Positions 43,934 to 53,189 of a DNA stretch of 64,000 bases are shown here, piece after piece. Both the position numbers and the translations under genes were made by a program. The notes below the pieces were generated by a model, which had not been told where the DNA came from, did no database searches, and saw only the letters and a list, made by a program, of their open reading frames with translations. Each line of letters begins with the position of its first letter. The first letter of the stretch is position 1. This DNA comes from Hymenobacter metallilatus (GTDB lineage: Bacteria; Bacteroidota; Bacteroidia; Cytophagales; Hymenobacteraceae), in the NCBI RefSeq assembly GCF_003944705.1, contig NZ_RWIS01000017.1, forward strand, positions 58,816 through 122,815. Direction: 5' to 3'.

Positions 43934-44722
43934 CTAGATAATCTGCAAGGGAATGCCCAGGGCCAGCATAATCAGAATGACGAGGCCCACCACAATGCGG
44001 TACAGGCCAAATGCCCGAAAACCAAACCGGGACACAAAATCCACGAACGACTTCACCGCCAGCAGGGCTACCATGAAGGCCACCGCGTTGCCGAACAGCA
44101 GCAGCTTGATATCCTGCGCGCCGGGCGCGGCCACCTTAAAGGTTTTGTAAAGCTGGTAGGCCGTAATGACGAACATGGTGGGCACCGCCAGCAGAAACGA
44201 GAAGTCGGCCGCTGAGCGACGGTCGAAGCCCTGGGCCAGGCCGCCCACGATGGTGGCCGCCGAGCGGGATACGCCCGGAATCAGGGCAATGCACTGGAAC
44301 AGCCCGATTCGGATGGCCTGCGCGTAGCTCGGAGTGGTTACCTGCTTGCGCGGAGTGTTGAAAAGCCGGTCGATGAACAGCAGCACCACGCCGCCAATCA
44401 TCAACGACCAGGCCACCACCGCCACGTTTTTGAGCAGAGCCTCAATGATATCCTTGAGCAAAAAGCCCAGAATACCAAAGGGAATAAAGGCCGCCGCCAG
44501 TTTCAGGTAGAAGTCGAAGCTCTGCAAAAAACGCCGCCAGTACAGCGCTACCACTGCCAAAATGGCCCCGAACTGAATGGAGGTAATGAAAGTATCGGTG
44601 AAGGGGAGCTGGCCGATGCCGAGCAGGTTGGCCACGATAATCATGTGGCCCGTGCTCGAAACCGGCAAAAACTCAGTCAGGCCTTCAACAATTGCCAGCA
44701 GCAAGGCGTGCCAGTACGACAT
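43934..44722 (-). CDS. uppP: Undecaprenyl-diphosphatase
   Basis: A 262-residue membrane phosphatase that recycles undecaprenyl pyrophosphate for peptidoglycan synthesis. Signatures are EGLTEFLPVSSTGHMI and PGVSRSAATIVGGL. Eight transmembrane segments, standard length. It lies upstream of truB and downstream of DUF3098 and ftsX. Confidence 0.96.
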   Translation of the reverse strand: MSYWHALLLAIVEGLTEFLPVSSTGHMIIVANLLGIGQLPFTDTFITSIQFGAILAVVALYWRRFLQSFDFYLKLAAAFIPFGILGFLLKDIIEALLKNVAVVAWSLMIGGVVLLFIDRLFNTPRKQVTTPSYAQAIRIGLFQCIALIPGVSRSAATIVGGLAQGFDRRSAADFSFLLAVPTMFVITAYQLYKTFKVAAPGAQDIKLLLFGNAVAFMVALLAVKSFVDFVSRFGFRAFGLYRIVVGLVILIMLALGIPLQII

Positions 44723-44894
44723 AGGAGGGGAGTTGAGAAAGGAATCCTGGAGGTTGGGGACGGAGTAGAACGCGCACCCCGAAGCAGGGCTTTGGCTTGC
44801 GTAGGAAGGAGATTACCCCCAGCCGGGAGCCGAAGTGCCGCTTCGGAGTACATGTGCGCCCACTGCAAATAGCTTCGTCCAGCCCTCCAGAAAC

Positions 44895-45203
44895 TTACCG
44901 CTTGTAAGTAGGCGTGGTGATGACAGGCTTGGCCGGAGCCGGCTGCGAGGGCACGGTAGTAACCGTGGCGGCATCCTGGGCGACGGGTGCCGTGGTGCCG
45001 GGCCGGGCCATAATGGCCCAGAACTCGAGCACAAAGCCAATAGCCAGCAGAACAGGGCCCAGGGTAATGCCCAGAAATCCTTCACCGTAATCTTCCGTGT
45101 CAAGCGTCATAGTGACGAAGCCAGCGGCCAGTATGGCCAGCCCAATAAACATCAGGCGGTAGTTACGCGGCCCGAAGGCAAAGCGGGGAGTAGTCGGTTC
45201 CAT
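44895..45203 (-). CDS. DUF3098 two-helix membrane protein
   Basis: A 102-residue protein with two transmembrane segments (about 18-36 and 45-65) and a Pro/Ala/Thr-rich tail. FAFGPRNYRLMFIGLAIL and LDTEDYGEGFLGITLGP are typical of DUF3098, a family found beside ftsX in Bacteroidota. It may work with FtsX in cell division or envelope maintenance, which is inferred from position. A 57-bp perfect-stem hairpin separates it from ftsX. Confidence 0.85.
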   Translation of the reverse strand: MEPTTPRFAFGPRNYRLMFIGLAILAAGFVTMTLDTEDYGEGFLGITLGPVLLAIGFVLEFWAIMARPGTTAPVAQDAATVTTVPSQPAPAKPVITTPTYKR

Positions 45204-45278
45204 GAACGCAAAGGTAGAAGGGCCGCGGCAACCTGCCGCACAATTTCAACCAACAGAAGGATTTGGGGAATGAAGCTG

Positions 45279-45442
45279 GTTGGTGGTGGTTGATTGCTGG
45301 TTGATTGTTCGGTCATCCTGAGCTTGCGAAGGACCTCATTACGTTTGAACGACCATCATAACAACGACTCGTTCTAGCGTGGTAAGGTCCTTCGCAAGCT
45401 CAGGATGACCGAACAATCAACCAGCAATCAACCACCACCAAC
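45279..45442. repeat. Perfect 57-bp stem hairpin between ftsX and the DUF3098 gene
   Basis: Arms 45279-45335 and 45386-45442 are exact inverted copies over 57 nt, with a 50-nt loop that pairs weakly further in. The arm combines a Trp-codon-like tandem stretch (TTGGTGGTGGTTGATTGCTG) with TCATCCTGAGCTTGCGAAGG, a word related to the hairpin at 52430. It is the longest perfect hairpin in the window. The right arm ends 7 bp before the ftsX stop codon. Confidence 0.95.
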
Positions 45443-45448
45443 TACCAA

Positions 45449-46336
45449 TCAATACAACTCATCCAGCGACATGCCGAGGTATTTGCGCACGGCTCGCCAG
45501 GAACTGAGGAAGCCGATGCCCATGCCCAGCAGCACCAGCGCCACGGCCAAGGCCCCGAACAGCTGCACATCCTGCAGCAGGCGCAGCTCGGCCAGCTGCA
45601 AGTAGGCGTACTGTAGCAGTGCCAGCAGCAGCAGGCCCGCCAGCAGGCCACTGGCCAGCCCCTGCCACACGGCCCGGCGCATAAACGGCCACTGAATGAA
45701 ACCCGGCGTGGCCCCCACCAGCTGCATACTCCGGATGAGGAAGCGCTGCGAGAATAGGGCCAGCTTGATGGTGTTATTGATGAGCACCACCACCACAAAC
45801 GTGAGTACGGCCGCAAAGCCCAGCAGCACTAGGCTCACGTTGCGCAGGTTCTGATTCACGGAGGTAATCAGGCTCTCCACGTACTCCACCTCAAACACGC
45901 CCGGTTCCTGTTGCAGCTCCTGCTTGATGCGGGCCAGCTGGGGGGCATCAGCGTAATCGGCGTTGATTTTGAGCAAGTAGGCGTCGCGCAGGGGGTTGTC
46001 GCCGAGGAACTGCTGGAAGTCCTCGCCGGTCTGGTCGATGAGCTGCTTGGCGCCTTCTTCTTTGGAGAGGAAATGGACCTGGGGCTTGCCGTCCTTGCGG
46101 GCCAGGTAGGGCTTTTGGGCCAAATCCTGCTGGAGCCGCAGCAGCTGGGTTTCGGGCAGGTTGCGCTCCAGGTACACCTGCATTTCCAGGTTCTCCTTCA
46201 CCAGCGTTGAAACTTTGTGGGCATGAATCAGCAGCAACCCAAACAGCCCGATTACCAGCAGGGCCAGGGTAATACTGAAAACCACCATCAGGTGCGGATA
46301 GCTGCCTAGTTTCTTCTTGCGGGTTGGGCGGGGCAT
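45449..46336 (-). CDS. ftsX: Cell division protein FtsX
   Basis: A 295-residue permease-like protein of the FtsE-FtsX complex, which activates peptidoglycan hydrolases at the septum. One N-terminal helix (about 15-40), an extracytoplasmic domain (about 45-165) and three C-terminal helices. VYLERNLPETQLLRLQQDL and GEDFQQFLGDNPL belong to the family's extracytoplasmic domain. ftsE is not in the window. It is followed by the DUF3098 gene, then uppP. Confidence 0.93.
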   Translation of the reverse strand: MPRPTRKKKLGSYPHLMVVFSITLALLVIGLFGLLLIHAHKVSTLVKENLEMQVYLERNLPETQLLRLQQDLAQKPYLARKDGKPQVHFLSKEEGAKQLIDQTGEDFQQFLGDNPLRDAYLLKINADYADAPQLARIKQELQQEPGVFEVEYVESLITSVNQNLRNVSLVLLGFAAVLTFVVVVLINNTIKLALFSQRFLIRSMQLVGATPGFIQWPFMRRAVWQGLASGLLAGLLLLALLQYAYLQLAELRLLQDVQLFGALAVALVLLGMGIGFLSSWRAVRKYLGMSLDELY

Positions 46337-46338
46337 AC

Positions 46339-46425
46339 AAAGGTGAAATTGTGAAGGGTGAAGTTGTGAAGTTGTGCGGGGTACAGCTGCTGATTCACAA
46401 CTTCACCCTTCACAATTTTACCTTT
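46339..46425. repeat. Near-perfect hairpin between ftsX and the TamB-like gene
   Basis: Arms 46339-46370 and 46394-46425 match at 31 of 32 positions. The arm is built of the words GTGAAG and GTGAAATT. The outer end overlaps the stop codon of the TamB-like gene (46424-46426) and the other end is 2 bp from the ftsX start. The hairpin fills the gap exactly. Confidence 0.95.
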
Positions 46426-49400
46426 ACATCACCGTGCGGGGGTCGTCGTCGATTTGTAGTTCGCGGGCTTTGCGGGCGTTCTGGTCGCGGCGGCGCAGGC
46501 GCTTGCGCGAGAACAGCTCCCGGAAGGTATCAAACTGCTCGGTATGCAGCAACGATACGCCCGCCCGGGCCTGGTTTACACCCTGAGTAAAGCTGGTCAG
46601 GTCGCGGGGCGTGGTTTCGTAGCGCAGCTTGGCCCGAAACTTCCCGTCGGGGCGCAGGTAGTATTCCATGCTCAGGTCGCCAATAACGGAGGTTTGGGCC
46701 GAGGCAATCGGCTGGGTGCCCGAGGTGGAGCCCGAAACCGTGTTGTTGCCGAAGCTGCCCTCCCGCGTAATGCGCAGCCGCCCGTTGAGAAAGGAGTAGC
46801 TCAGGCGCAGCTGTAGGGCCTGAATATCCTCGGCAGTCAGGCCGTTGAGGTTGAAGCTGATTTCCAGGTTGGGGTCAATCTGGGAAGTGAGCAGGCCCAG
46901 CTGCGTGGAGATAATCTGGCCCAGGGAATTGCCAATGGCGTTGTTTTCGCCCTGTAGCCGCGTCACGGCCAGGGAGCCGATGGGCGTGAGCTGGCGGAAT
47001 ACCACCAGACTGAATACCTGCCGGTTCAGCTCCTGCTCGTCGTTGCGGATGGCCGACAGGAACGGGGCCAAATCTCCCTCCAGCGACGAGGGAATATCGT
47101 TGAACTCCAGGTTCAGCTTGATGATGGGCTGCAACAGGGGGCCCGTCAGGTTCATTACGGCCGTAACGGGCACCACGGCGGTGTTGGTAGGGCCGCTGCC
47201 GGTATTGTAGATAATCGGCGCCAGGGAGGTGCGCTGGGTGTAGGTGGCCGTTACGTTCATTTCGCCGGCCAGTGGGTCGCCGTTCCAACTGATAACCCCG
47301 CCGGGCCGCACCACAAATTCCTTGTTCACCAGGCCCTGCAAGGTGAAGTTGTAGGCCCCGCGCACAATTTCCACCTGCCCGTACATATTAAAGTCGCCGC
47401 GCGTATCAATGTTCAGGCGCAGCTGCCCGGTGGCCGTGCCCCGGATAATGTCGCCGGTGCTTTCATCCAGCAGCAGCTCCACGTACGCATCAGGCGTAAT
47501 ATCCAGGTTCATATTCAGCCGAATGCCCGACAAATCAGACGTGCCCGCCACCTGCACCGGGGCCGTGCGGGCCGTGTCGGGCAGGTTGCGGTTCACAAAC
47601 TTGATGTACTTAGCCTGCTCGGCCTTGGCGGCATTATCAAACGGCAACGACACCCGCGTACCGGCTTCCGAGCGGGCCGTCACGTTGATGAACAGGTTAT
47701 CGGAGGGGCCGCGTACCACGGCCGTGCCAGTGGCGTAGGCCTGCCCGAAGTACAGCTCGTTATCCTTGCGGGTGGTATTGAGTACCTGAAGCTTACGGTA
47801 AGTGGCATTCAGGTCGAGCCGCATGTTCTGGAAGCCCTGCTCGTAAATGTTGCCATTCACCACGCCGGTATTGCCCTGGGGGTCGCGCACGGTTATGTTC
47901 TGCAAGGCAATCCGGTCTTCCAGGAAACGGATCCGGTCGGAAAATGTGTAGGTGGTGCCGAGGTAGATGAACGTAAGCTGCCCGTTGCTGACATCGAGGT
48001 TGCCCGTAAGCACGGGCGCTGAAAGCGGGCCGGTAAGGCGCAGCGTACCCACGGCCGTGCCGTTCAGGTCGCGGAACAGCGTGTTAAGAAAAGGCTGGGC
48101 CAGCTTGATGGGGGCGTTGTCAAGGATGCCGGTGAGGTTGAGCTGCTGCCGCTCCTCGCCGGGGGCGTAATAGCCGGTTACGGCCACTACCCGCTGCTGC
48201 TCCCGGGCCACGTCGAGGTTCACGGCCAGCCGCCGCAGGGCATTGTCCCAGTCGCCGCGGCCCTGCACGTCCCCAATCAGTACGTTGTCCATCTGCAAGG
48301 AATCTACCTTGAGAGTGGAGTTGATAACCAGCGGCCCGTACACCCCGCTGATGGTGCCCAGGGCATTCACCCGGCCGGCAAATTTCTGCCCGCCCGTCAG
48401 GCCGCTGAGCGTAGTCAGCTCGAAGTCCTTCACGGTGAGGGCCAGCGGCTTGTTGGGGTTTTCCGACAAAAAACCTTGGGCGCTGATGCTCTGCCCGCCG
48501 TTGCTGAGTGTTACGTTCTGGAAGTCGAACTCCCGGCCCCCGCCCGAAATAACCAGCGAGTTATCGGGGGCAATGGTCCACTCCTTGCCCAGCACGTTTA
48601 CCCCTGACTGCCGGAAAGTAATTTTCACGGCATCGGCCAGGAAAGCCAGGGCCCCGTTAATCTGGGCTTTATTGGTGGTGCCCGTTTGGGCCAGGGAAGT
48701 AGAAAAATTAATTTTTTCCTGGTCCCAGACGCCTTCCACGTAAAAATTCTCGGTGGCTCCCAGCCCCGGCACCCGCTGCCGCTCCGAGGTTACGCTGGCC
48801 TGGGCCAGCACTTCCGGCTGGTAGGGCAGCTTGGAGGTAGTCAGGTCGAACTCGCTGCCTTGCAGGCGCAGGCTGTCATAGCGCAGGTCCTTCACCAGCC
48901 CGCCCAGCTGGAAAATAGAGGTCTGCCCGTTGCGGAAAGAGCCTTCAATAAAGGTAGAGTCCGACACGGTGAGCTGGGGCATGAACAGGTGCAGCAGCGG
49001 GTTGGGGCGCTTGAGCAGCATACTCAGGCCCACTTGGTAGTCGGGGAGGGGGCGTTGGCGCTTGCGGCGGTAGTAGTCGGCAATGGCCGCGTCGTTGCTG
49101 GCAAAATTGAGGCGGTATTCTCCCACCAGCGTGGTTACGTCCCGGATAACAGTAGTTGGGGTAAAATTGCCGGCCAGGGCCAGGTTCAGTACTTCGGAGC
49201 GCACCGTTAGCTGGCGCTGTCCCCGCCCGTACTGACTTATCATGTCGAGCGTATCGATGGGTACCGTGCGGCCGGCGTAGCTGAGGCGGGAGTTACGCAG
49301 GCGCACGTAACCCAGCAAATCATCCAGCTTCAGCCCCTTAAACTTTATATCTGCCGTAGTGGCTACCACCACGCTCTGCCGGGTTAGGCCCAATGCCCGC

Positions 49401-51055
49401 AAATCGGCTTTGCGCACCCGGGCGCGCAGGTCAAATGCCTGGCGGGCTTTATTGAGCTCCACCGAGCCGTCGGCGTCGAACTGCAGGTTGGGGTCGTTGG
49501 CAGCCAGCTTACCCGTGAAGGATTCGCGGCTGAACCGACCGTTGGTGGTGATGTTGCGGTAGCGGTACCCGTTCAGCCAGATGCTGGGGATGGTGGCATT
49601 GGCCGTAAGGCGGGCCGTGCGCATATCAAAGCCCACGCCGGCTACTTTGCCGTTCATCGTCACGTCGCGCACCATGCTTTCATCACCCAGCAGCTTGCCC
49701 AGCTGAAAACCGGTGGTGCGCACGGTGCCCTCGTAGCTGCTGTAGCGCGGGTCATTCTTGAACTTCAGGTTCACATCCGATACCACCGAGCCCAGGGCGG
49801 TCTGAAAGGAGCCATTAGCCACGAAGTCGTTGTAGAACCCCAGAAACTGGCCTTTGAGCCGCACCGTGCCCAGCCGCTGCACGTAGGGCCAGCCCGGGGC
49901 CGGAATGTAGCGCCGGATGTCGCGCCCGTCCACCACCGAAGGCTGCAGGCGCATTTCCACAAAGCTTTCCTTGAGATTGGGCAGCCCTTCTACGTTAATA
50001 CTACCCTTCACCCGGGTATTGCGGCCGTAGCGGATGTCCAGGTTTTTGGTGGTGAAGTTGCGCACGTAGCCCTTGGCTTCCCCCGAAATCAATACGGTTT
50101 CCTTCAGCTCGCGCATAAAGGGCTGGGGCGCAAACTTGGCAATATCGTCGGAGTATACCCGGCTGGGCTGCAGGCGGGCAATAACTTTTACCGAGTCGTT
50201 GAAATCGGTGAAATTCAGGAAATGCTCGTACTCAAACCGCACATAGTTGCTGAGCTGGCTGTTCTGCACGCGCAGCATCAGCTTATCAAACTCCCAGAAC
50301 TTGCCCGCGTAGGTCATGTTCGAGGTCAGCTCGCGCAGGCGGGTGCCGGAGGGCCGGTCCACGGTGCGCAGGCCCGTAATGTTGGCATGAATGGTGTCTC
50401 CCCGAAACCACAGCTGGTCGGCATCGGCGTAGATGCTGTCCAGGTACATGTGGGCATAGTCCATGGTGCGGCCATACTCCGGAATGCGCGGCACGTTCTG
50501 GCGCTCCAGCACAAAGCGGCCGTTGCGCAGGCCCAGGGCCTCAATCTTAAAGTCGAAGGGCTTGCTGACTTTGGTGGTATCGGAGGGGCCCAGCAGCCGC
50601 TTCACCGAGCGGATGAACTGGTCGAGGGTGGTGGAATCGGGCTGGTCCTGGTAGGTGAGCAGGGTGAAACGCGGCTCTTCCAGCGTAAGCTTGCCCACGT
50701 GCAGGTGGCTGGGGTCGAAGACGGTGAACAGCCGGATGTCGGCATCGGCCCGCCCAATATTGAACAGCTCGTTGCCGCGTCGGTCGAGCACCCGCACGCC
50801 TTCCAGCAATACCCGCGAAAACGGCCGGATATCCACCCGGTTTACCAGCACTTTCTGCCCCAGCTTGTCGGTGAGGATGCGGGCCGCCCGTTGGGCCACG
50901 TTGGTTTGCACGCTCGGAATCCGCAACGCCACCAGTGCCCCCACCACGGCCAGTACCCCCACCAGCAGCAGGGCAAACACAACCTTCAGGATGACGGACA
51001 GAAACCGGGGCACAGAGGAGAGGAACTGAAACGGGGCAACAACAAAGATAGGCAC
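46424..51055 (-). CDS. tamB: TamB-like translocation and assembly protein
   Basis: A 1543-residue protein. The N-terminus has a signal anchor helix (about residues 19-45, KVVFALLLVGVLAVVGALVAL). The rest is a very long repetitive beta region ending in a TamB-type C-terminal domain (about 1080-1500), with LRLTGPLSAPVLTGNLDVSNG and GSLAVTRLQGENNAIGNSLG. It probably bridges inner and outer membrane for lipid transport or outer membrane protein assembly, as known for TamB. tamA is not adjacent. It lies head to head with tsaD. Confidence 0.9.
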   Translation of the reverse strand: MPIFVVAPFQFLSSVPRFLSVILKVVFALLLVGVLAVVGALVALRIPSVQTNVAQRAARILTDKLGQKVLVNRVDIRPFSRVLLEGVRVLDRRGNELFNIGRADADIRLFTVFDPSHLHVGKLTLEEPRFTLLTYQDQPDSTTLDQFIRSVKRLLGPSDTTKVSKPFDFKIEALGLRNGRFVLERQNVPRIPEYGRTMDYAHMYLDSIYADADQLWFRGDTIHANITGLRTVDRPSGTRLRELTSNMTYAGKFWEFDKLMLRVQNSQLSNYVRFEYEHFLNFTDFNDSVKVIARLQPSRVYSDDIAKFAPQPFMRELKETVLISGEAKGYVRNFTTKNLDIRYGRNTRVKGSINVEGLPNLKESFVEMRLQPSVVDGRDIRRYIPAPGWPYVQRLGTVRLKGQFLGFYNDFVANGSFQTALGSVVSDVNLKFKNDPRYSSYEGTVRTTGFQLGKLLGDESMVRDVTMNGKVAGVGFDMRTARLTANATIPSIWLNGYRYRNITTNGRFSRESFTGKLAANDPNLQFDADGSVELNKARQAFDLRARVRKADLRALGLTRQSVVVATTADIKFKGLKLDDLLGYVRLRNSRLSYAGRTVPIDTLDMISQYGRGQRQLTVRSEVLNLALAGNFTPTTVIRDVTTLVGEYRLNFASNDAAIADYYRRKRQRPLPDYQVGLSMLLKRPNPLLHLFMPQLTVSDSTFIEGSFRNGQTSIFQLGGLVKDLRYDSLRLQGSEFDLTTSKLPYQPEVLAQASVTSERQRVPGLGATENFYVEGVWDQEKINFSTSLAQTGTTNKAQINGALAFLADAVKITFRQSGVNVLGKEWTIAPDNSLVISGGGREFDFQNVTLSNGGQSISAQGFLSENPNKPLALTVKDFELTTLSGLTGGQKFAGRVNALGTISGVYGPLVINSTLKVDSLQMDNVLIGDVQGRGDWDNALRRLAVNLDVAREQQRVVAVTGYYAPGEERQQLNLTGILDNAPIKLAQPFLNTLFRDLNGTAVGTLRLTGPLSAPVLTGNLDVSNGQLTFIYLGTTYTFSDRIRFLEDRIALQNITVRDPQGNTGVVNGNIYEQGFQNMRLDLNATYRKLQVLNTTRKDNELYFGQAYATGTAVVRGPSDNLFINVTARSEAGTRVSLPFDNAAKAEQAKYIKFVNRNLPDTARTAPVQVAGTSDLSGIRLNMNLDITPDAYVELLLDESTGDIIRGTATGQLRLNIDTRGDFNMYGQVEIVRGAYNFTLQGLVNKEFVVRPGGVISWNGDPLAGEMNVTATYTQRTSLAPIIYNTGSGPTNTAVVPVTAVMNLTGPLLQPIIKLNLEFNDIPSSLEGDLAPFLSAIRNDEQELNRQVFSLVVFRQLTPIGSLAVTRLQGENNAIGNSLGQIISTQLGLLTSQIDPNLEISFNLNGLTAEDIQALQLRLSYSFLNGRLRITREGSFGNNTVSGSTSGTQPIASAQTSVIGDLSMEYYLRPDGKFRAKLRYETTPRDLTSFTQGVNQARAGVSLLHTEQFDTFRELFSRKRLRRRDQNARKARELQIDDDPRTVM

Positions 51056-51171
51056 TTACCCCCGACCGTTGCCTGGGGGGCTGCTGCCGGCAAAAACGTT
51101 TGCCCGCCGCGCAAGGTTAAAGAAAACGCCCGAAGCGGCAATCTGGTGTTTTGCTCCGACCTTTGCCGGAC

Positions 51172-51296
51172 GAATTATGAATGTTGAGTTATGAATGATG
51201 AATTGGCCACGACGCCAGTTTGCTGCTTTCATAACTTACAGGTGTTGCAGCGCGCCTGTGGATTCTACTCAATTCATAATTCATACCTCATCATTC
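51172..51296. repeat. Hairpin between the TamB-like gene and tsaD
   Basis: Arms about 51172-51205 and 51270-51296 are inverted, imperfect copies made of the words ATGAATG and GTTATGAA. The right arm ends 10 bp before the tsaD ATG. It sits in a divergent promoter region. No exact promoter box was seen; CGACCTTTG at about 51158 is a partial -7 match. Confidence 0.7.
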
Positions 51297-51306
51297 TACA
51301 TTCCAA

Positions 51307-52308
51307 ATGACCATTCTCGCCATTGAGTCTTCCTGCGACGATACCTCGGCCGCCGTACTGGTAGGTGGGGAAATCCGCTCCAATGTAGTAGCCACCCAGC
51401 AGGTGCACGAGCAGTACGGCGGCGTGGTGCCCGAGCTGGCCTCCCGCGCCCACCAACAGCACCTGATTCCGGTGGTGGAAGCCGCCCTGCAGAAAGCCGG
51501 CGTCAGCAAGCAGGACCTCGACGCGGTGGCCTTCACTCAGGGGCCGGGTTTGCTGGGCTCCTTGCTGGTGGGCGGCATGTTCGCGAAAACGCTGGCTCTG
51601 GCCCTGGGCAAGCCGCTCATTGCCGTAAACCACATGCGGGCCCACATTCTGGCCCACTTCATCGAGGAGCCCCGGCCGCAGTTCCCGTTTCTGTGCCTCA
51701 CCGTGAGTGGGGGCCACACCCAGCTGGTAGTGGTGCGCTCGGCTATGGATATGGAAATCATCGGGCAAACCACCGATGACGCGGCCGGCGAGGCCTTCGA
51801 CAAAACCGGCAAGCTGCTGGGCCTCCCGTATCCGGCCGGCCCCCACCTCGATAAGCTGGCCCGCCAGGGCAACCCCACCCGCTTTCCGCTGCCGGTGGGT
51901 ACCATGCCCGGGTACGACTTCTCATTCAGCGGCCTAAAAACCGCCGTACTCTACTTCCTGAAAAAAGAAGTAGCCCAGAACCCCAACTTCATCCAGGAAA
52001 ACCTGCCCGACCTCTGCGCCAGCATCCAGCACACCATCATTCAGACGCTGTTGCGCCAGCTGCGCCGCGCCGCCCACGACCAGGGCCTCCGCCAGATTGC
52101 CCTGGCCGGGGGCGTGGCCGCCAACAGCGGCCTGCGCCAAGCCTTGCAGGACGAAGCTCAGGCACAAGGCTGGGAGGTGTTCATTCCCGCCTTCCAGTTC
52201 TGCACCGATAATGCCGGCATGGTGGCCATGACGGCCCATTTTCAATACCAGGCCGGCGACTTTGCCGACCAGCTCGTCAGCTCCGACCCGCGCCTGAAAC
52301 TGACGTAG
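51307..52308 (+). CDS. tsaD: tRNA N6-threonylcarbamoyladenosine synthase subunit
   Basis: A 333-residue protein that adds threonylcarbamoyl to A37 of ANN-decoding tRNAs. The N-terminal LAIESSCDDTSAA and the metal-binding H109 and H113 in NHMRAHILAHF are diagnostic, as is GGVAANSGLR. Full length. It is followed by repeat-rich DNA and then smpB. Confidence 0.97.
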   Translation: MTILAIESSCDDTSAAVLVGGEIRSNVVATQQVHEQYGGVVPELASRAHQQHLIPVVEAALQKAGVSKQDLDAVAFTQGPGLLGSLLVGGMFAKTLALALGKPLIAVNHMRAHILAHFIEEPRPQFPFLCLTVSGGHTQLVVVRSAMDMEIIGQTTDDAAGEAFDKTGKLLGLPYPAGPHLDKLARQGNPTRFPLPVGTMPGYDFSFSGLKTAVLYFLKKEVAQNPNFIQENLPDLCASIQHTIIQTLLRQLRRAAHDQGLRQIALAGGVAANSGLRQALQDEAQAQGWEVFIPAFQFCTDNAGMVAMTAHFQYQAGDFADQLVSSDPRLKLT

Positions 52309-52315
52309 TCCATTG

Positions 52316-52395
52316 TCATTGCGAGGACGGAGGACGAAGCACCCGCAGGACAGCGCAGCTAATCCTTCTTCTTCAGGGTTGAGAGCATCCGAATT
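52316..52395. repeat. Single-arm copy of the TCATTGCGAGG repeat
   Basis: The first 50 nt (52316-52365) match 23812-23861 with two differences, and similarity continues for about 27 nt (TTCAG.GTT then GC.TC.GAATTC). No inverted partner follows here, unlike the first copy. It opens the 413-bp gap between tsaD and smpB, which holds four different repeats and no gene. Confidence 0.85.
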
Positions 52396-52429
52396 CGACC
52401 AACCCGATGTCGAGCCGCAATAGGAAACA

Positions 52430-52538
52430 GGCCGTCATGCTGAGCTTGCCGAAGCATCTCTACCGCTGACTAATCAATTACTGTTGCAACGAAGCGGTAG
52501 AGATGCCTCGGCAAGCTCAGCATGACGGCCTTTTTTTT
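52430..52538 (+). terminator. Long hairpin with T run, TCATGCTGAGC family
   Basis: Arms 52430-52467 and 52493-52530 pair at 37 of 38 positions, and eight T follow at 52531-52538. It has terminator form, although it is much longer than usual. The arm (GTCATGCTGAGCTTGCCG, then AAGCATCTCTACCGCT) recurs as a half copy at 63841-63875. Confidence 0.8.
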
Positions 52539-52556
52539 GACTGTCCACACCGCATA

Positions 52557-52585
52557 GTAGAAGACGCAGGATATTGCGTCTCTAC
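52557..52585. repeat. Short hairpin of the GTAGAGACGC family
   Basis: GTAGA.GACGCA and TGCGTC.CTAC form a small inverted pair with an AT-rich loop. Sequence similarity to the perfect 23-bp inverted pair at 23919-24020 is clear. Confidence 0.6.
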
Positions 52586-52682
52586 GGCCATTCTGAAACC
52601 AGCTATTTTCAGCCCGGCAACAGCCCCGATGCATTCGGCTGCGTACAACCCCACCCGCTACCGCAGGTCTGGCCCGAGCTGG

Positions 52683-52721
52683 AAATCTGCGTAATCAGCG
52701 AAAAATCCGCGCCCATCAGTG
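52683..52721 (+). repeat. Degenerate tandem words directly before smpB
   Basis: Four or so copies of an AATC-GCG type word (AAATCTGCG, AATCAGCG, AAATCCGCG, CATCAGTG) run up to the smpB start codon at 52722. It resembles one arm of the word hairpins but has no inverted partner. No ribosome binding site is visible between it and the start. Confidence 0.5.
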
Positions 52722-53189
52722 ATGAAGAAAGACGATAAACCCAAGAACATCAATATCCAGAACCGCCGCGCCCGCCACGAGTATAGTTTCCTGGCCAACT
52801 ACGACGCGGGCCTGATGTTGCAGGGTACCGAAATTAAGAGCATTCGGGAGGGCAGTGTGCAGCTGCAGGATGGCTTCTGCTCCTTCCACCAAGATGGTAG
52901 CCTGTGGGCCCACAACATCACCATTGCCAAGTACACCGAAGGCACCTACAACAACCACGAGCCCACCCGGGCCCGCAAGCTGCTACTAACCAAGCGGGAG
53001 TTGAAACAGCTGGCCGGCAAAGCCACCGAACAGGGACTTACCATTATTCCGGTGCGCATGTTTGTTAACGACCGGGGATTTGCCAAGCTGGAAATTGCCC
53101 TGGCCAAAGGCAAAAAGCTCTTCGACAAGCGCGACGACCTCAAGGCTAAAGATCAGAAACGCGAAATGGACCGCGCCCGGGACTATTAG
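52722..53189 (+). CDS. smpB: SsrA-binding protein
   Basis: A 155-residue tmRNA-binding protein for rescue of stalled ribosomes. Family stretches are NRRARHEYSFLANYDAGLML, QGTEIKSIREG and the C-terminal basic tail GKKLFDKRDDLKAKDQKREM. The ATG at 52722 is one codon after a GTG. The stop codon is part of the following hairpin's first arm. Confidence 0.97.
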   Translation: MKKDDKPKNINIQNRRARHEYSFLANYDAGLMLQGTEIKSIREGSVQLQDGFCSFHQDGSLWAHNITIAKYTEGTYNNHEPTRARKLLLTKRELKQLAGKATEQGLTIIPVRMFVNDRGFAKLEIALAKGKKLFDKRDDLKAKDQKREMDRARDY

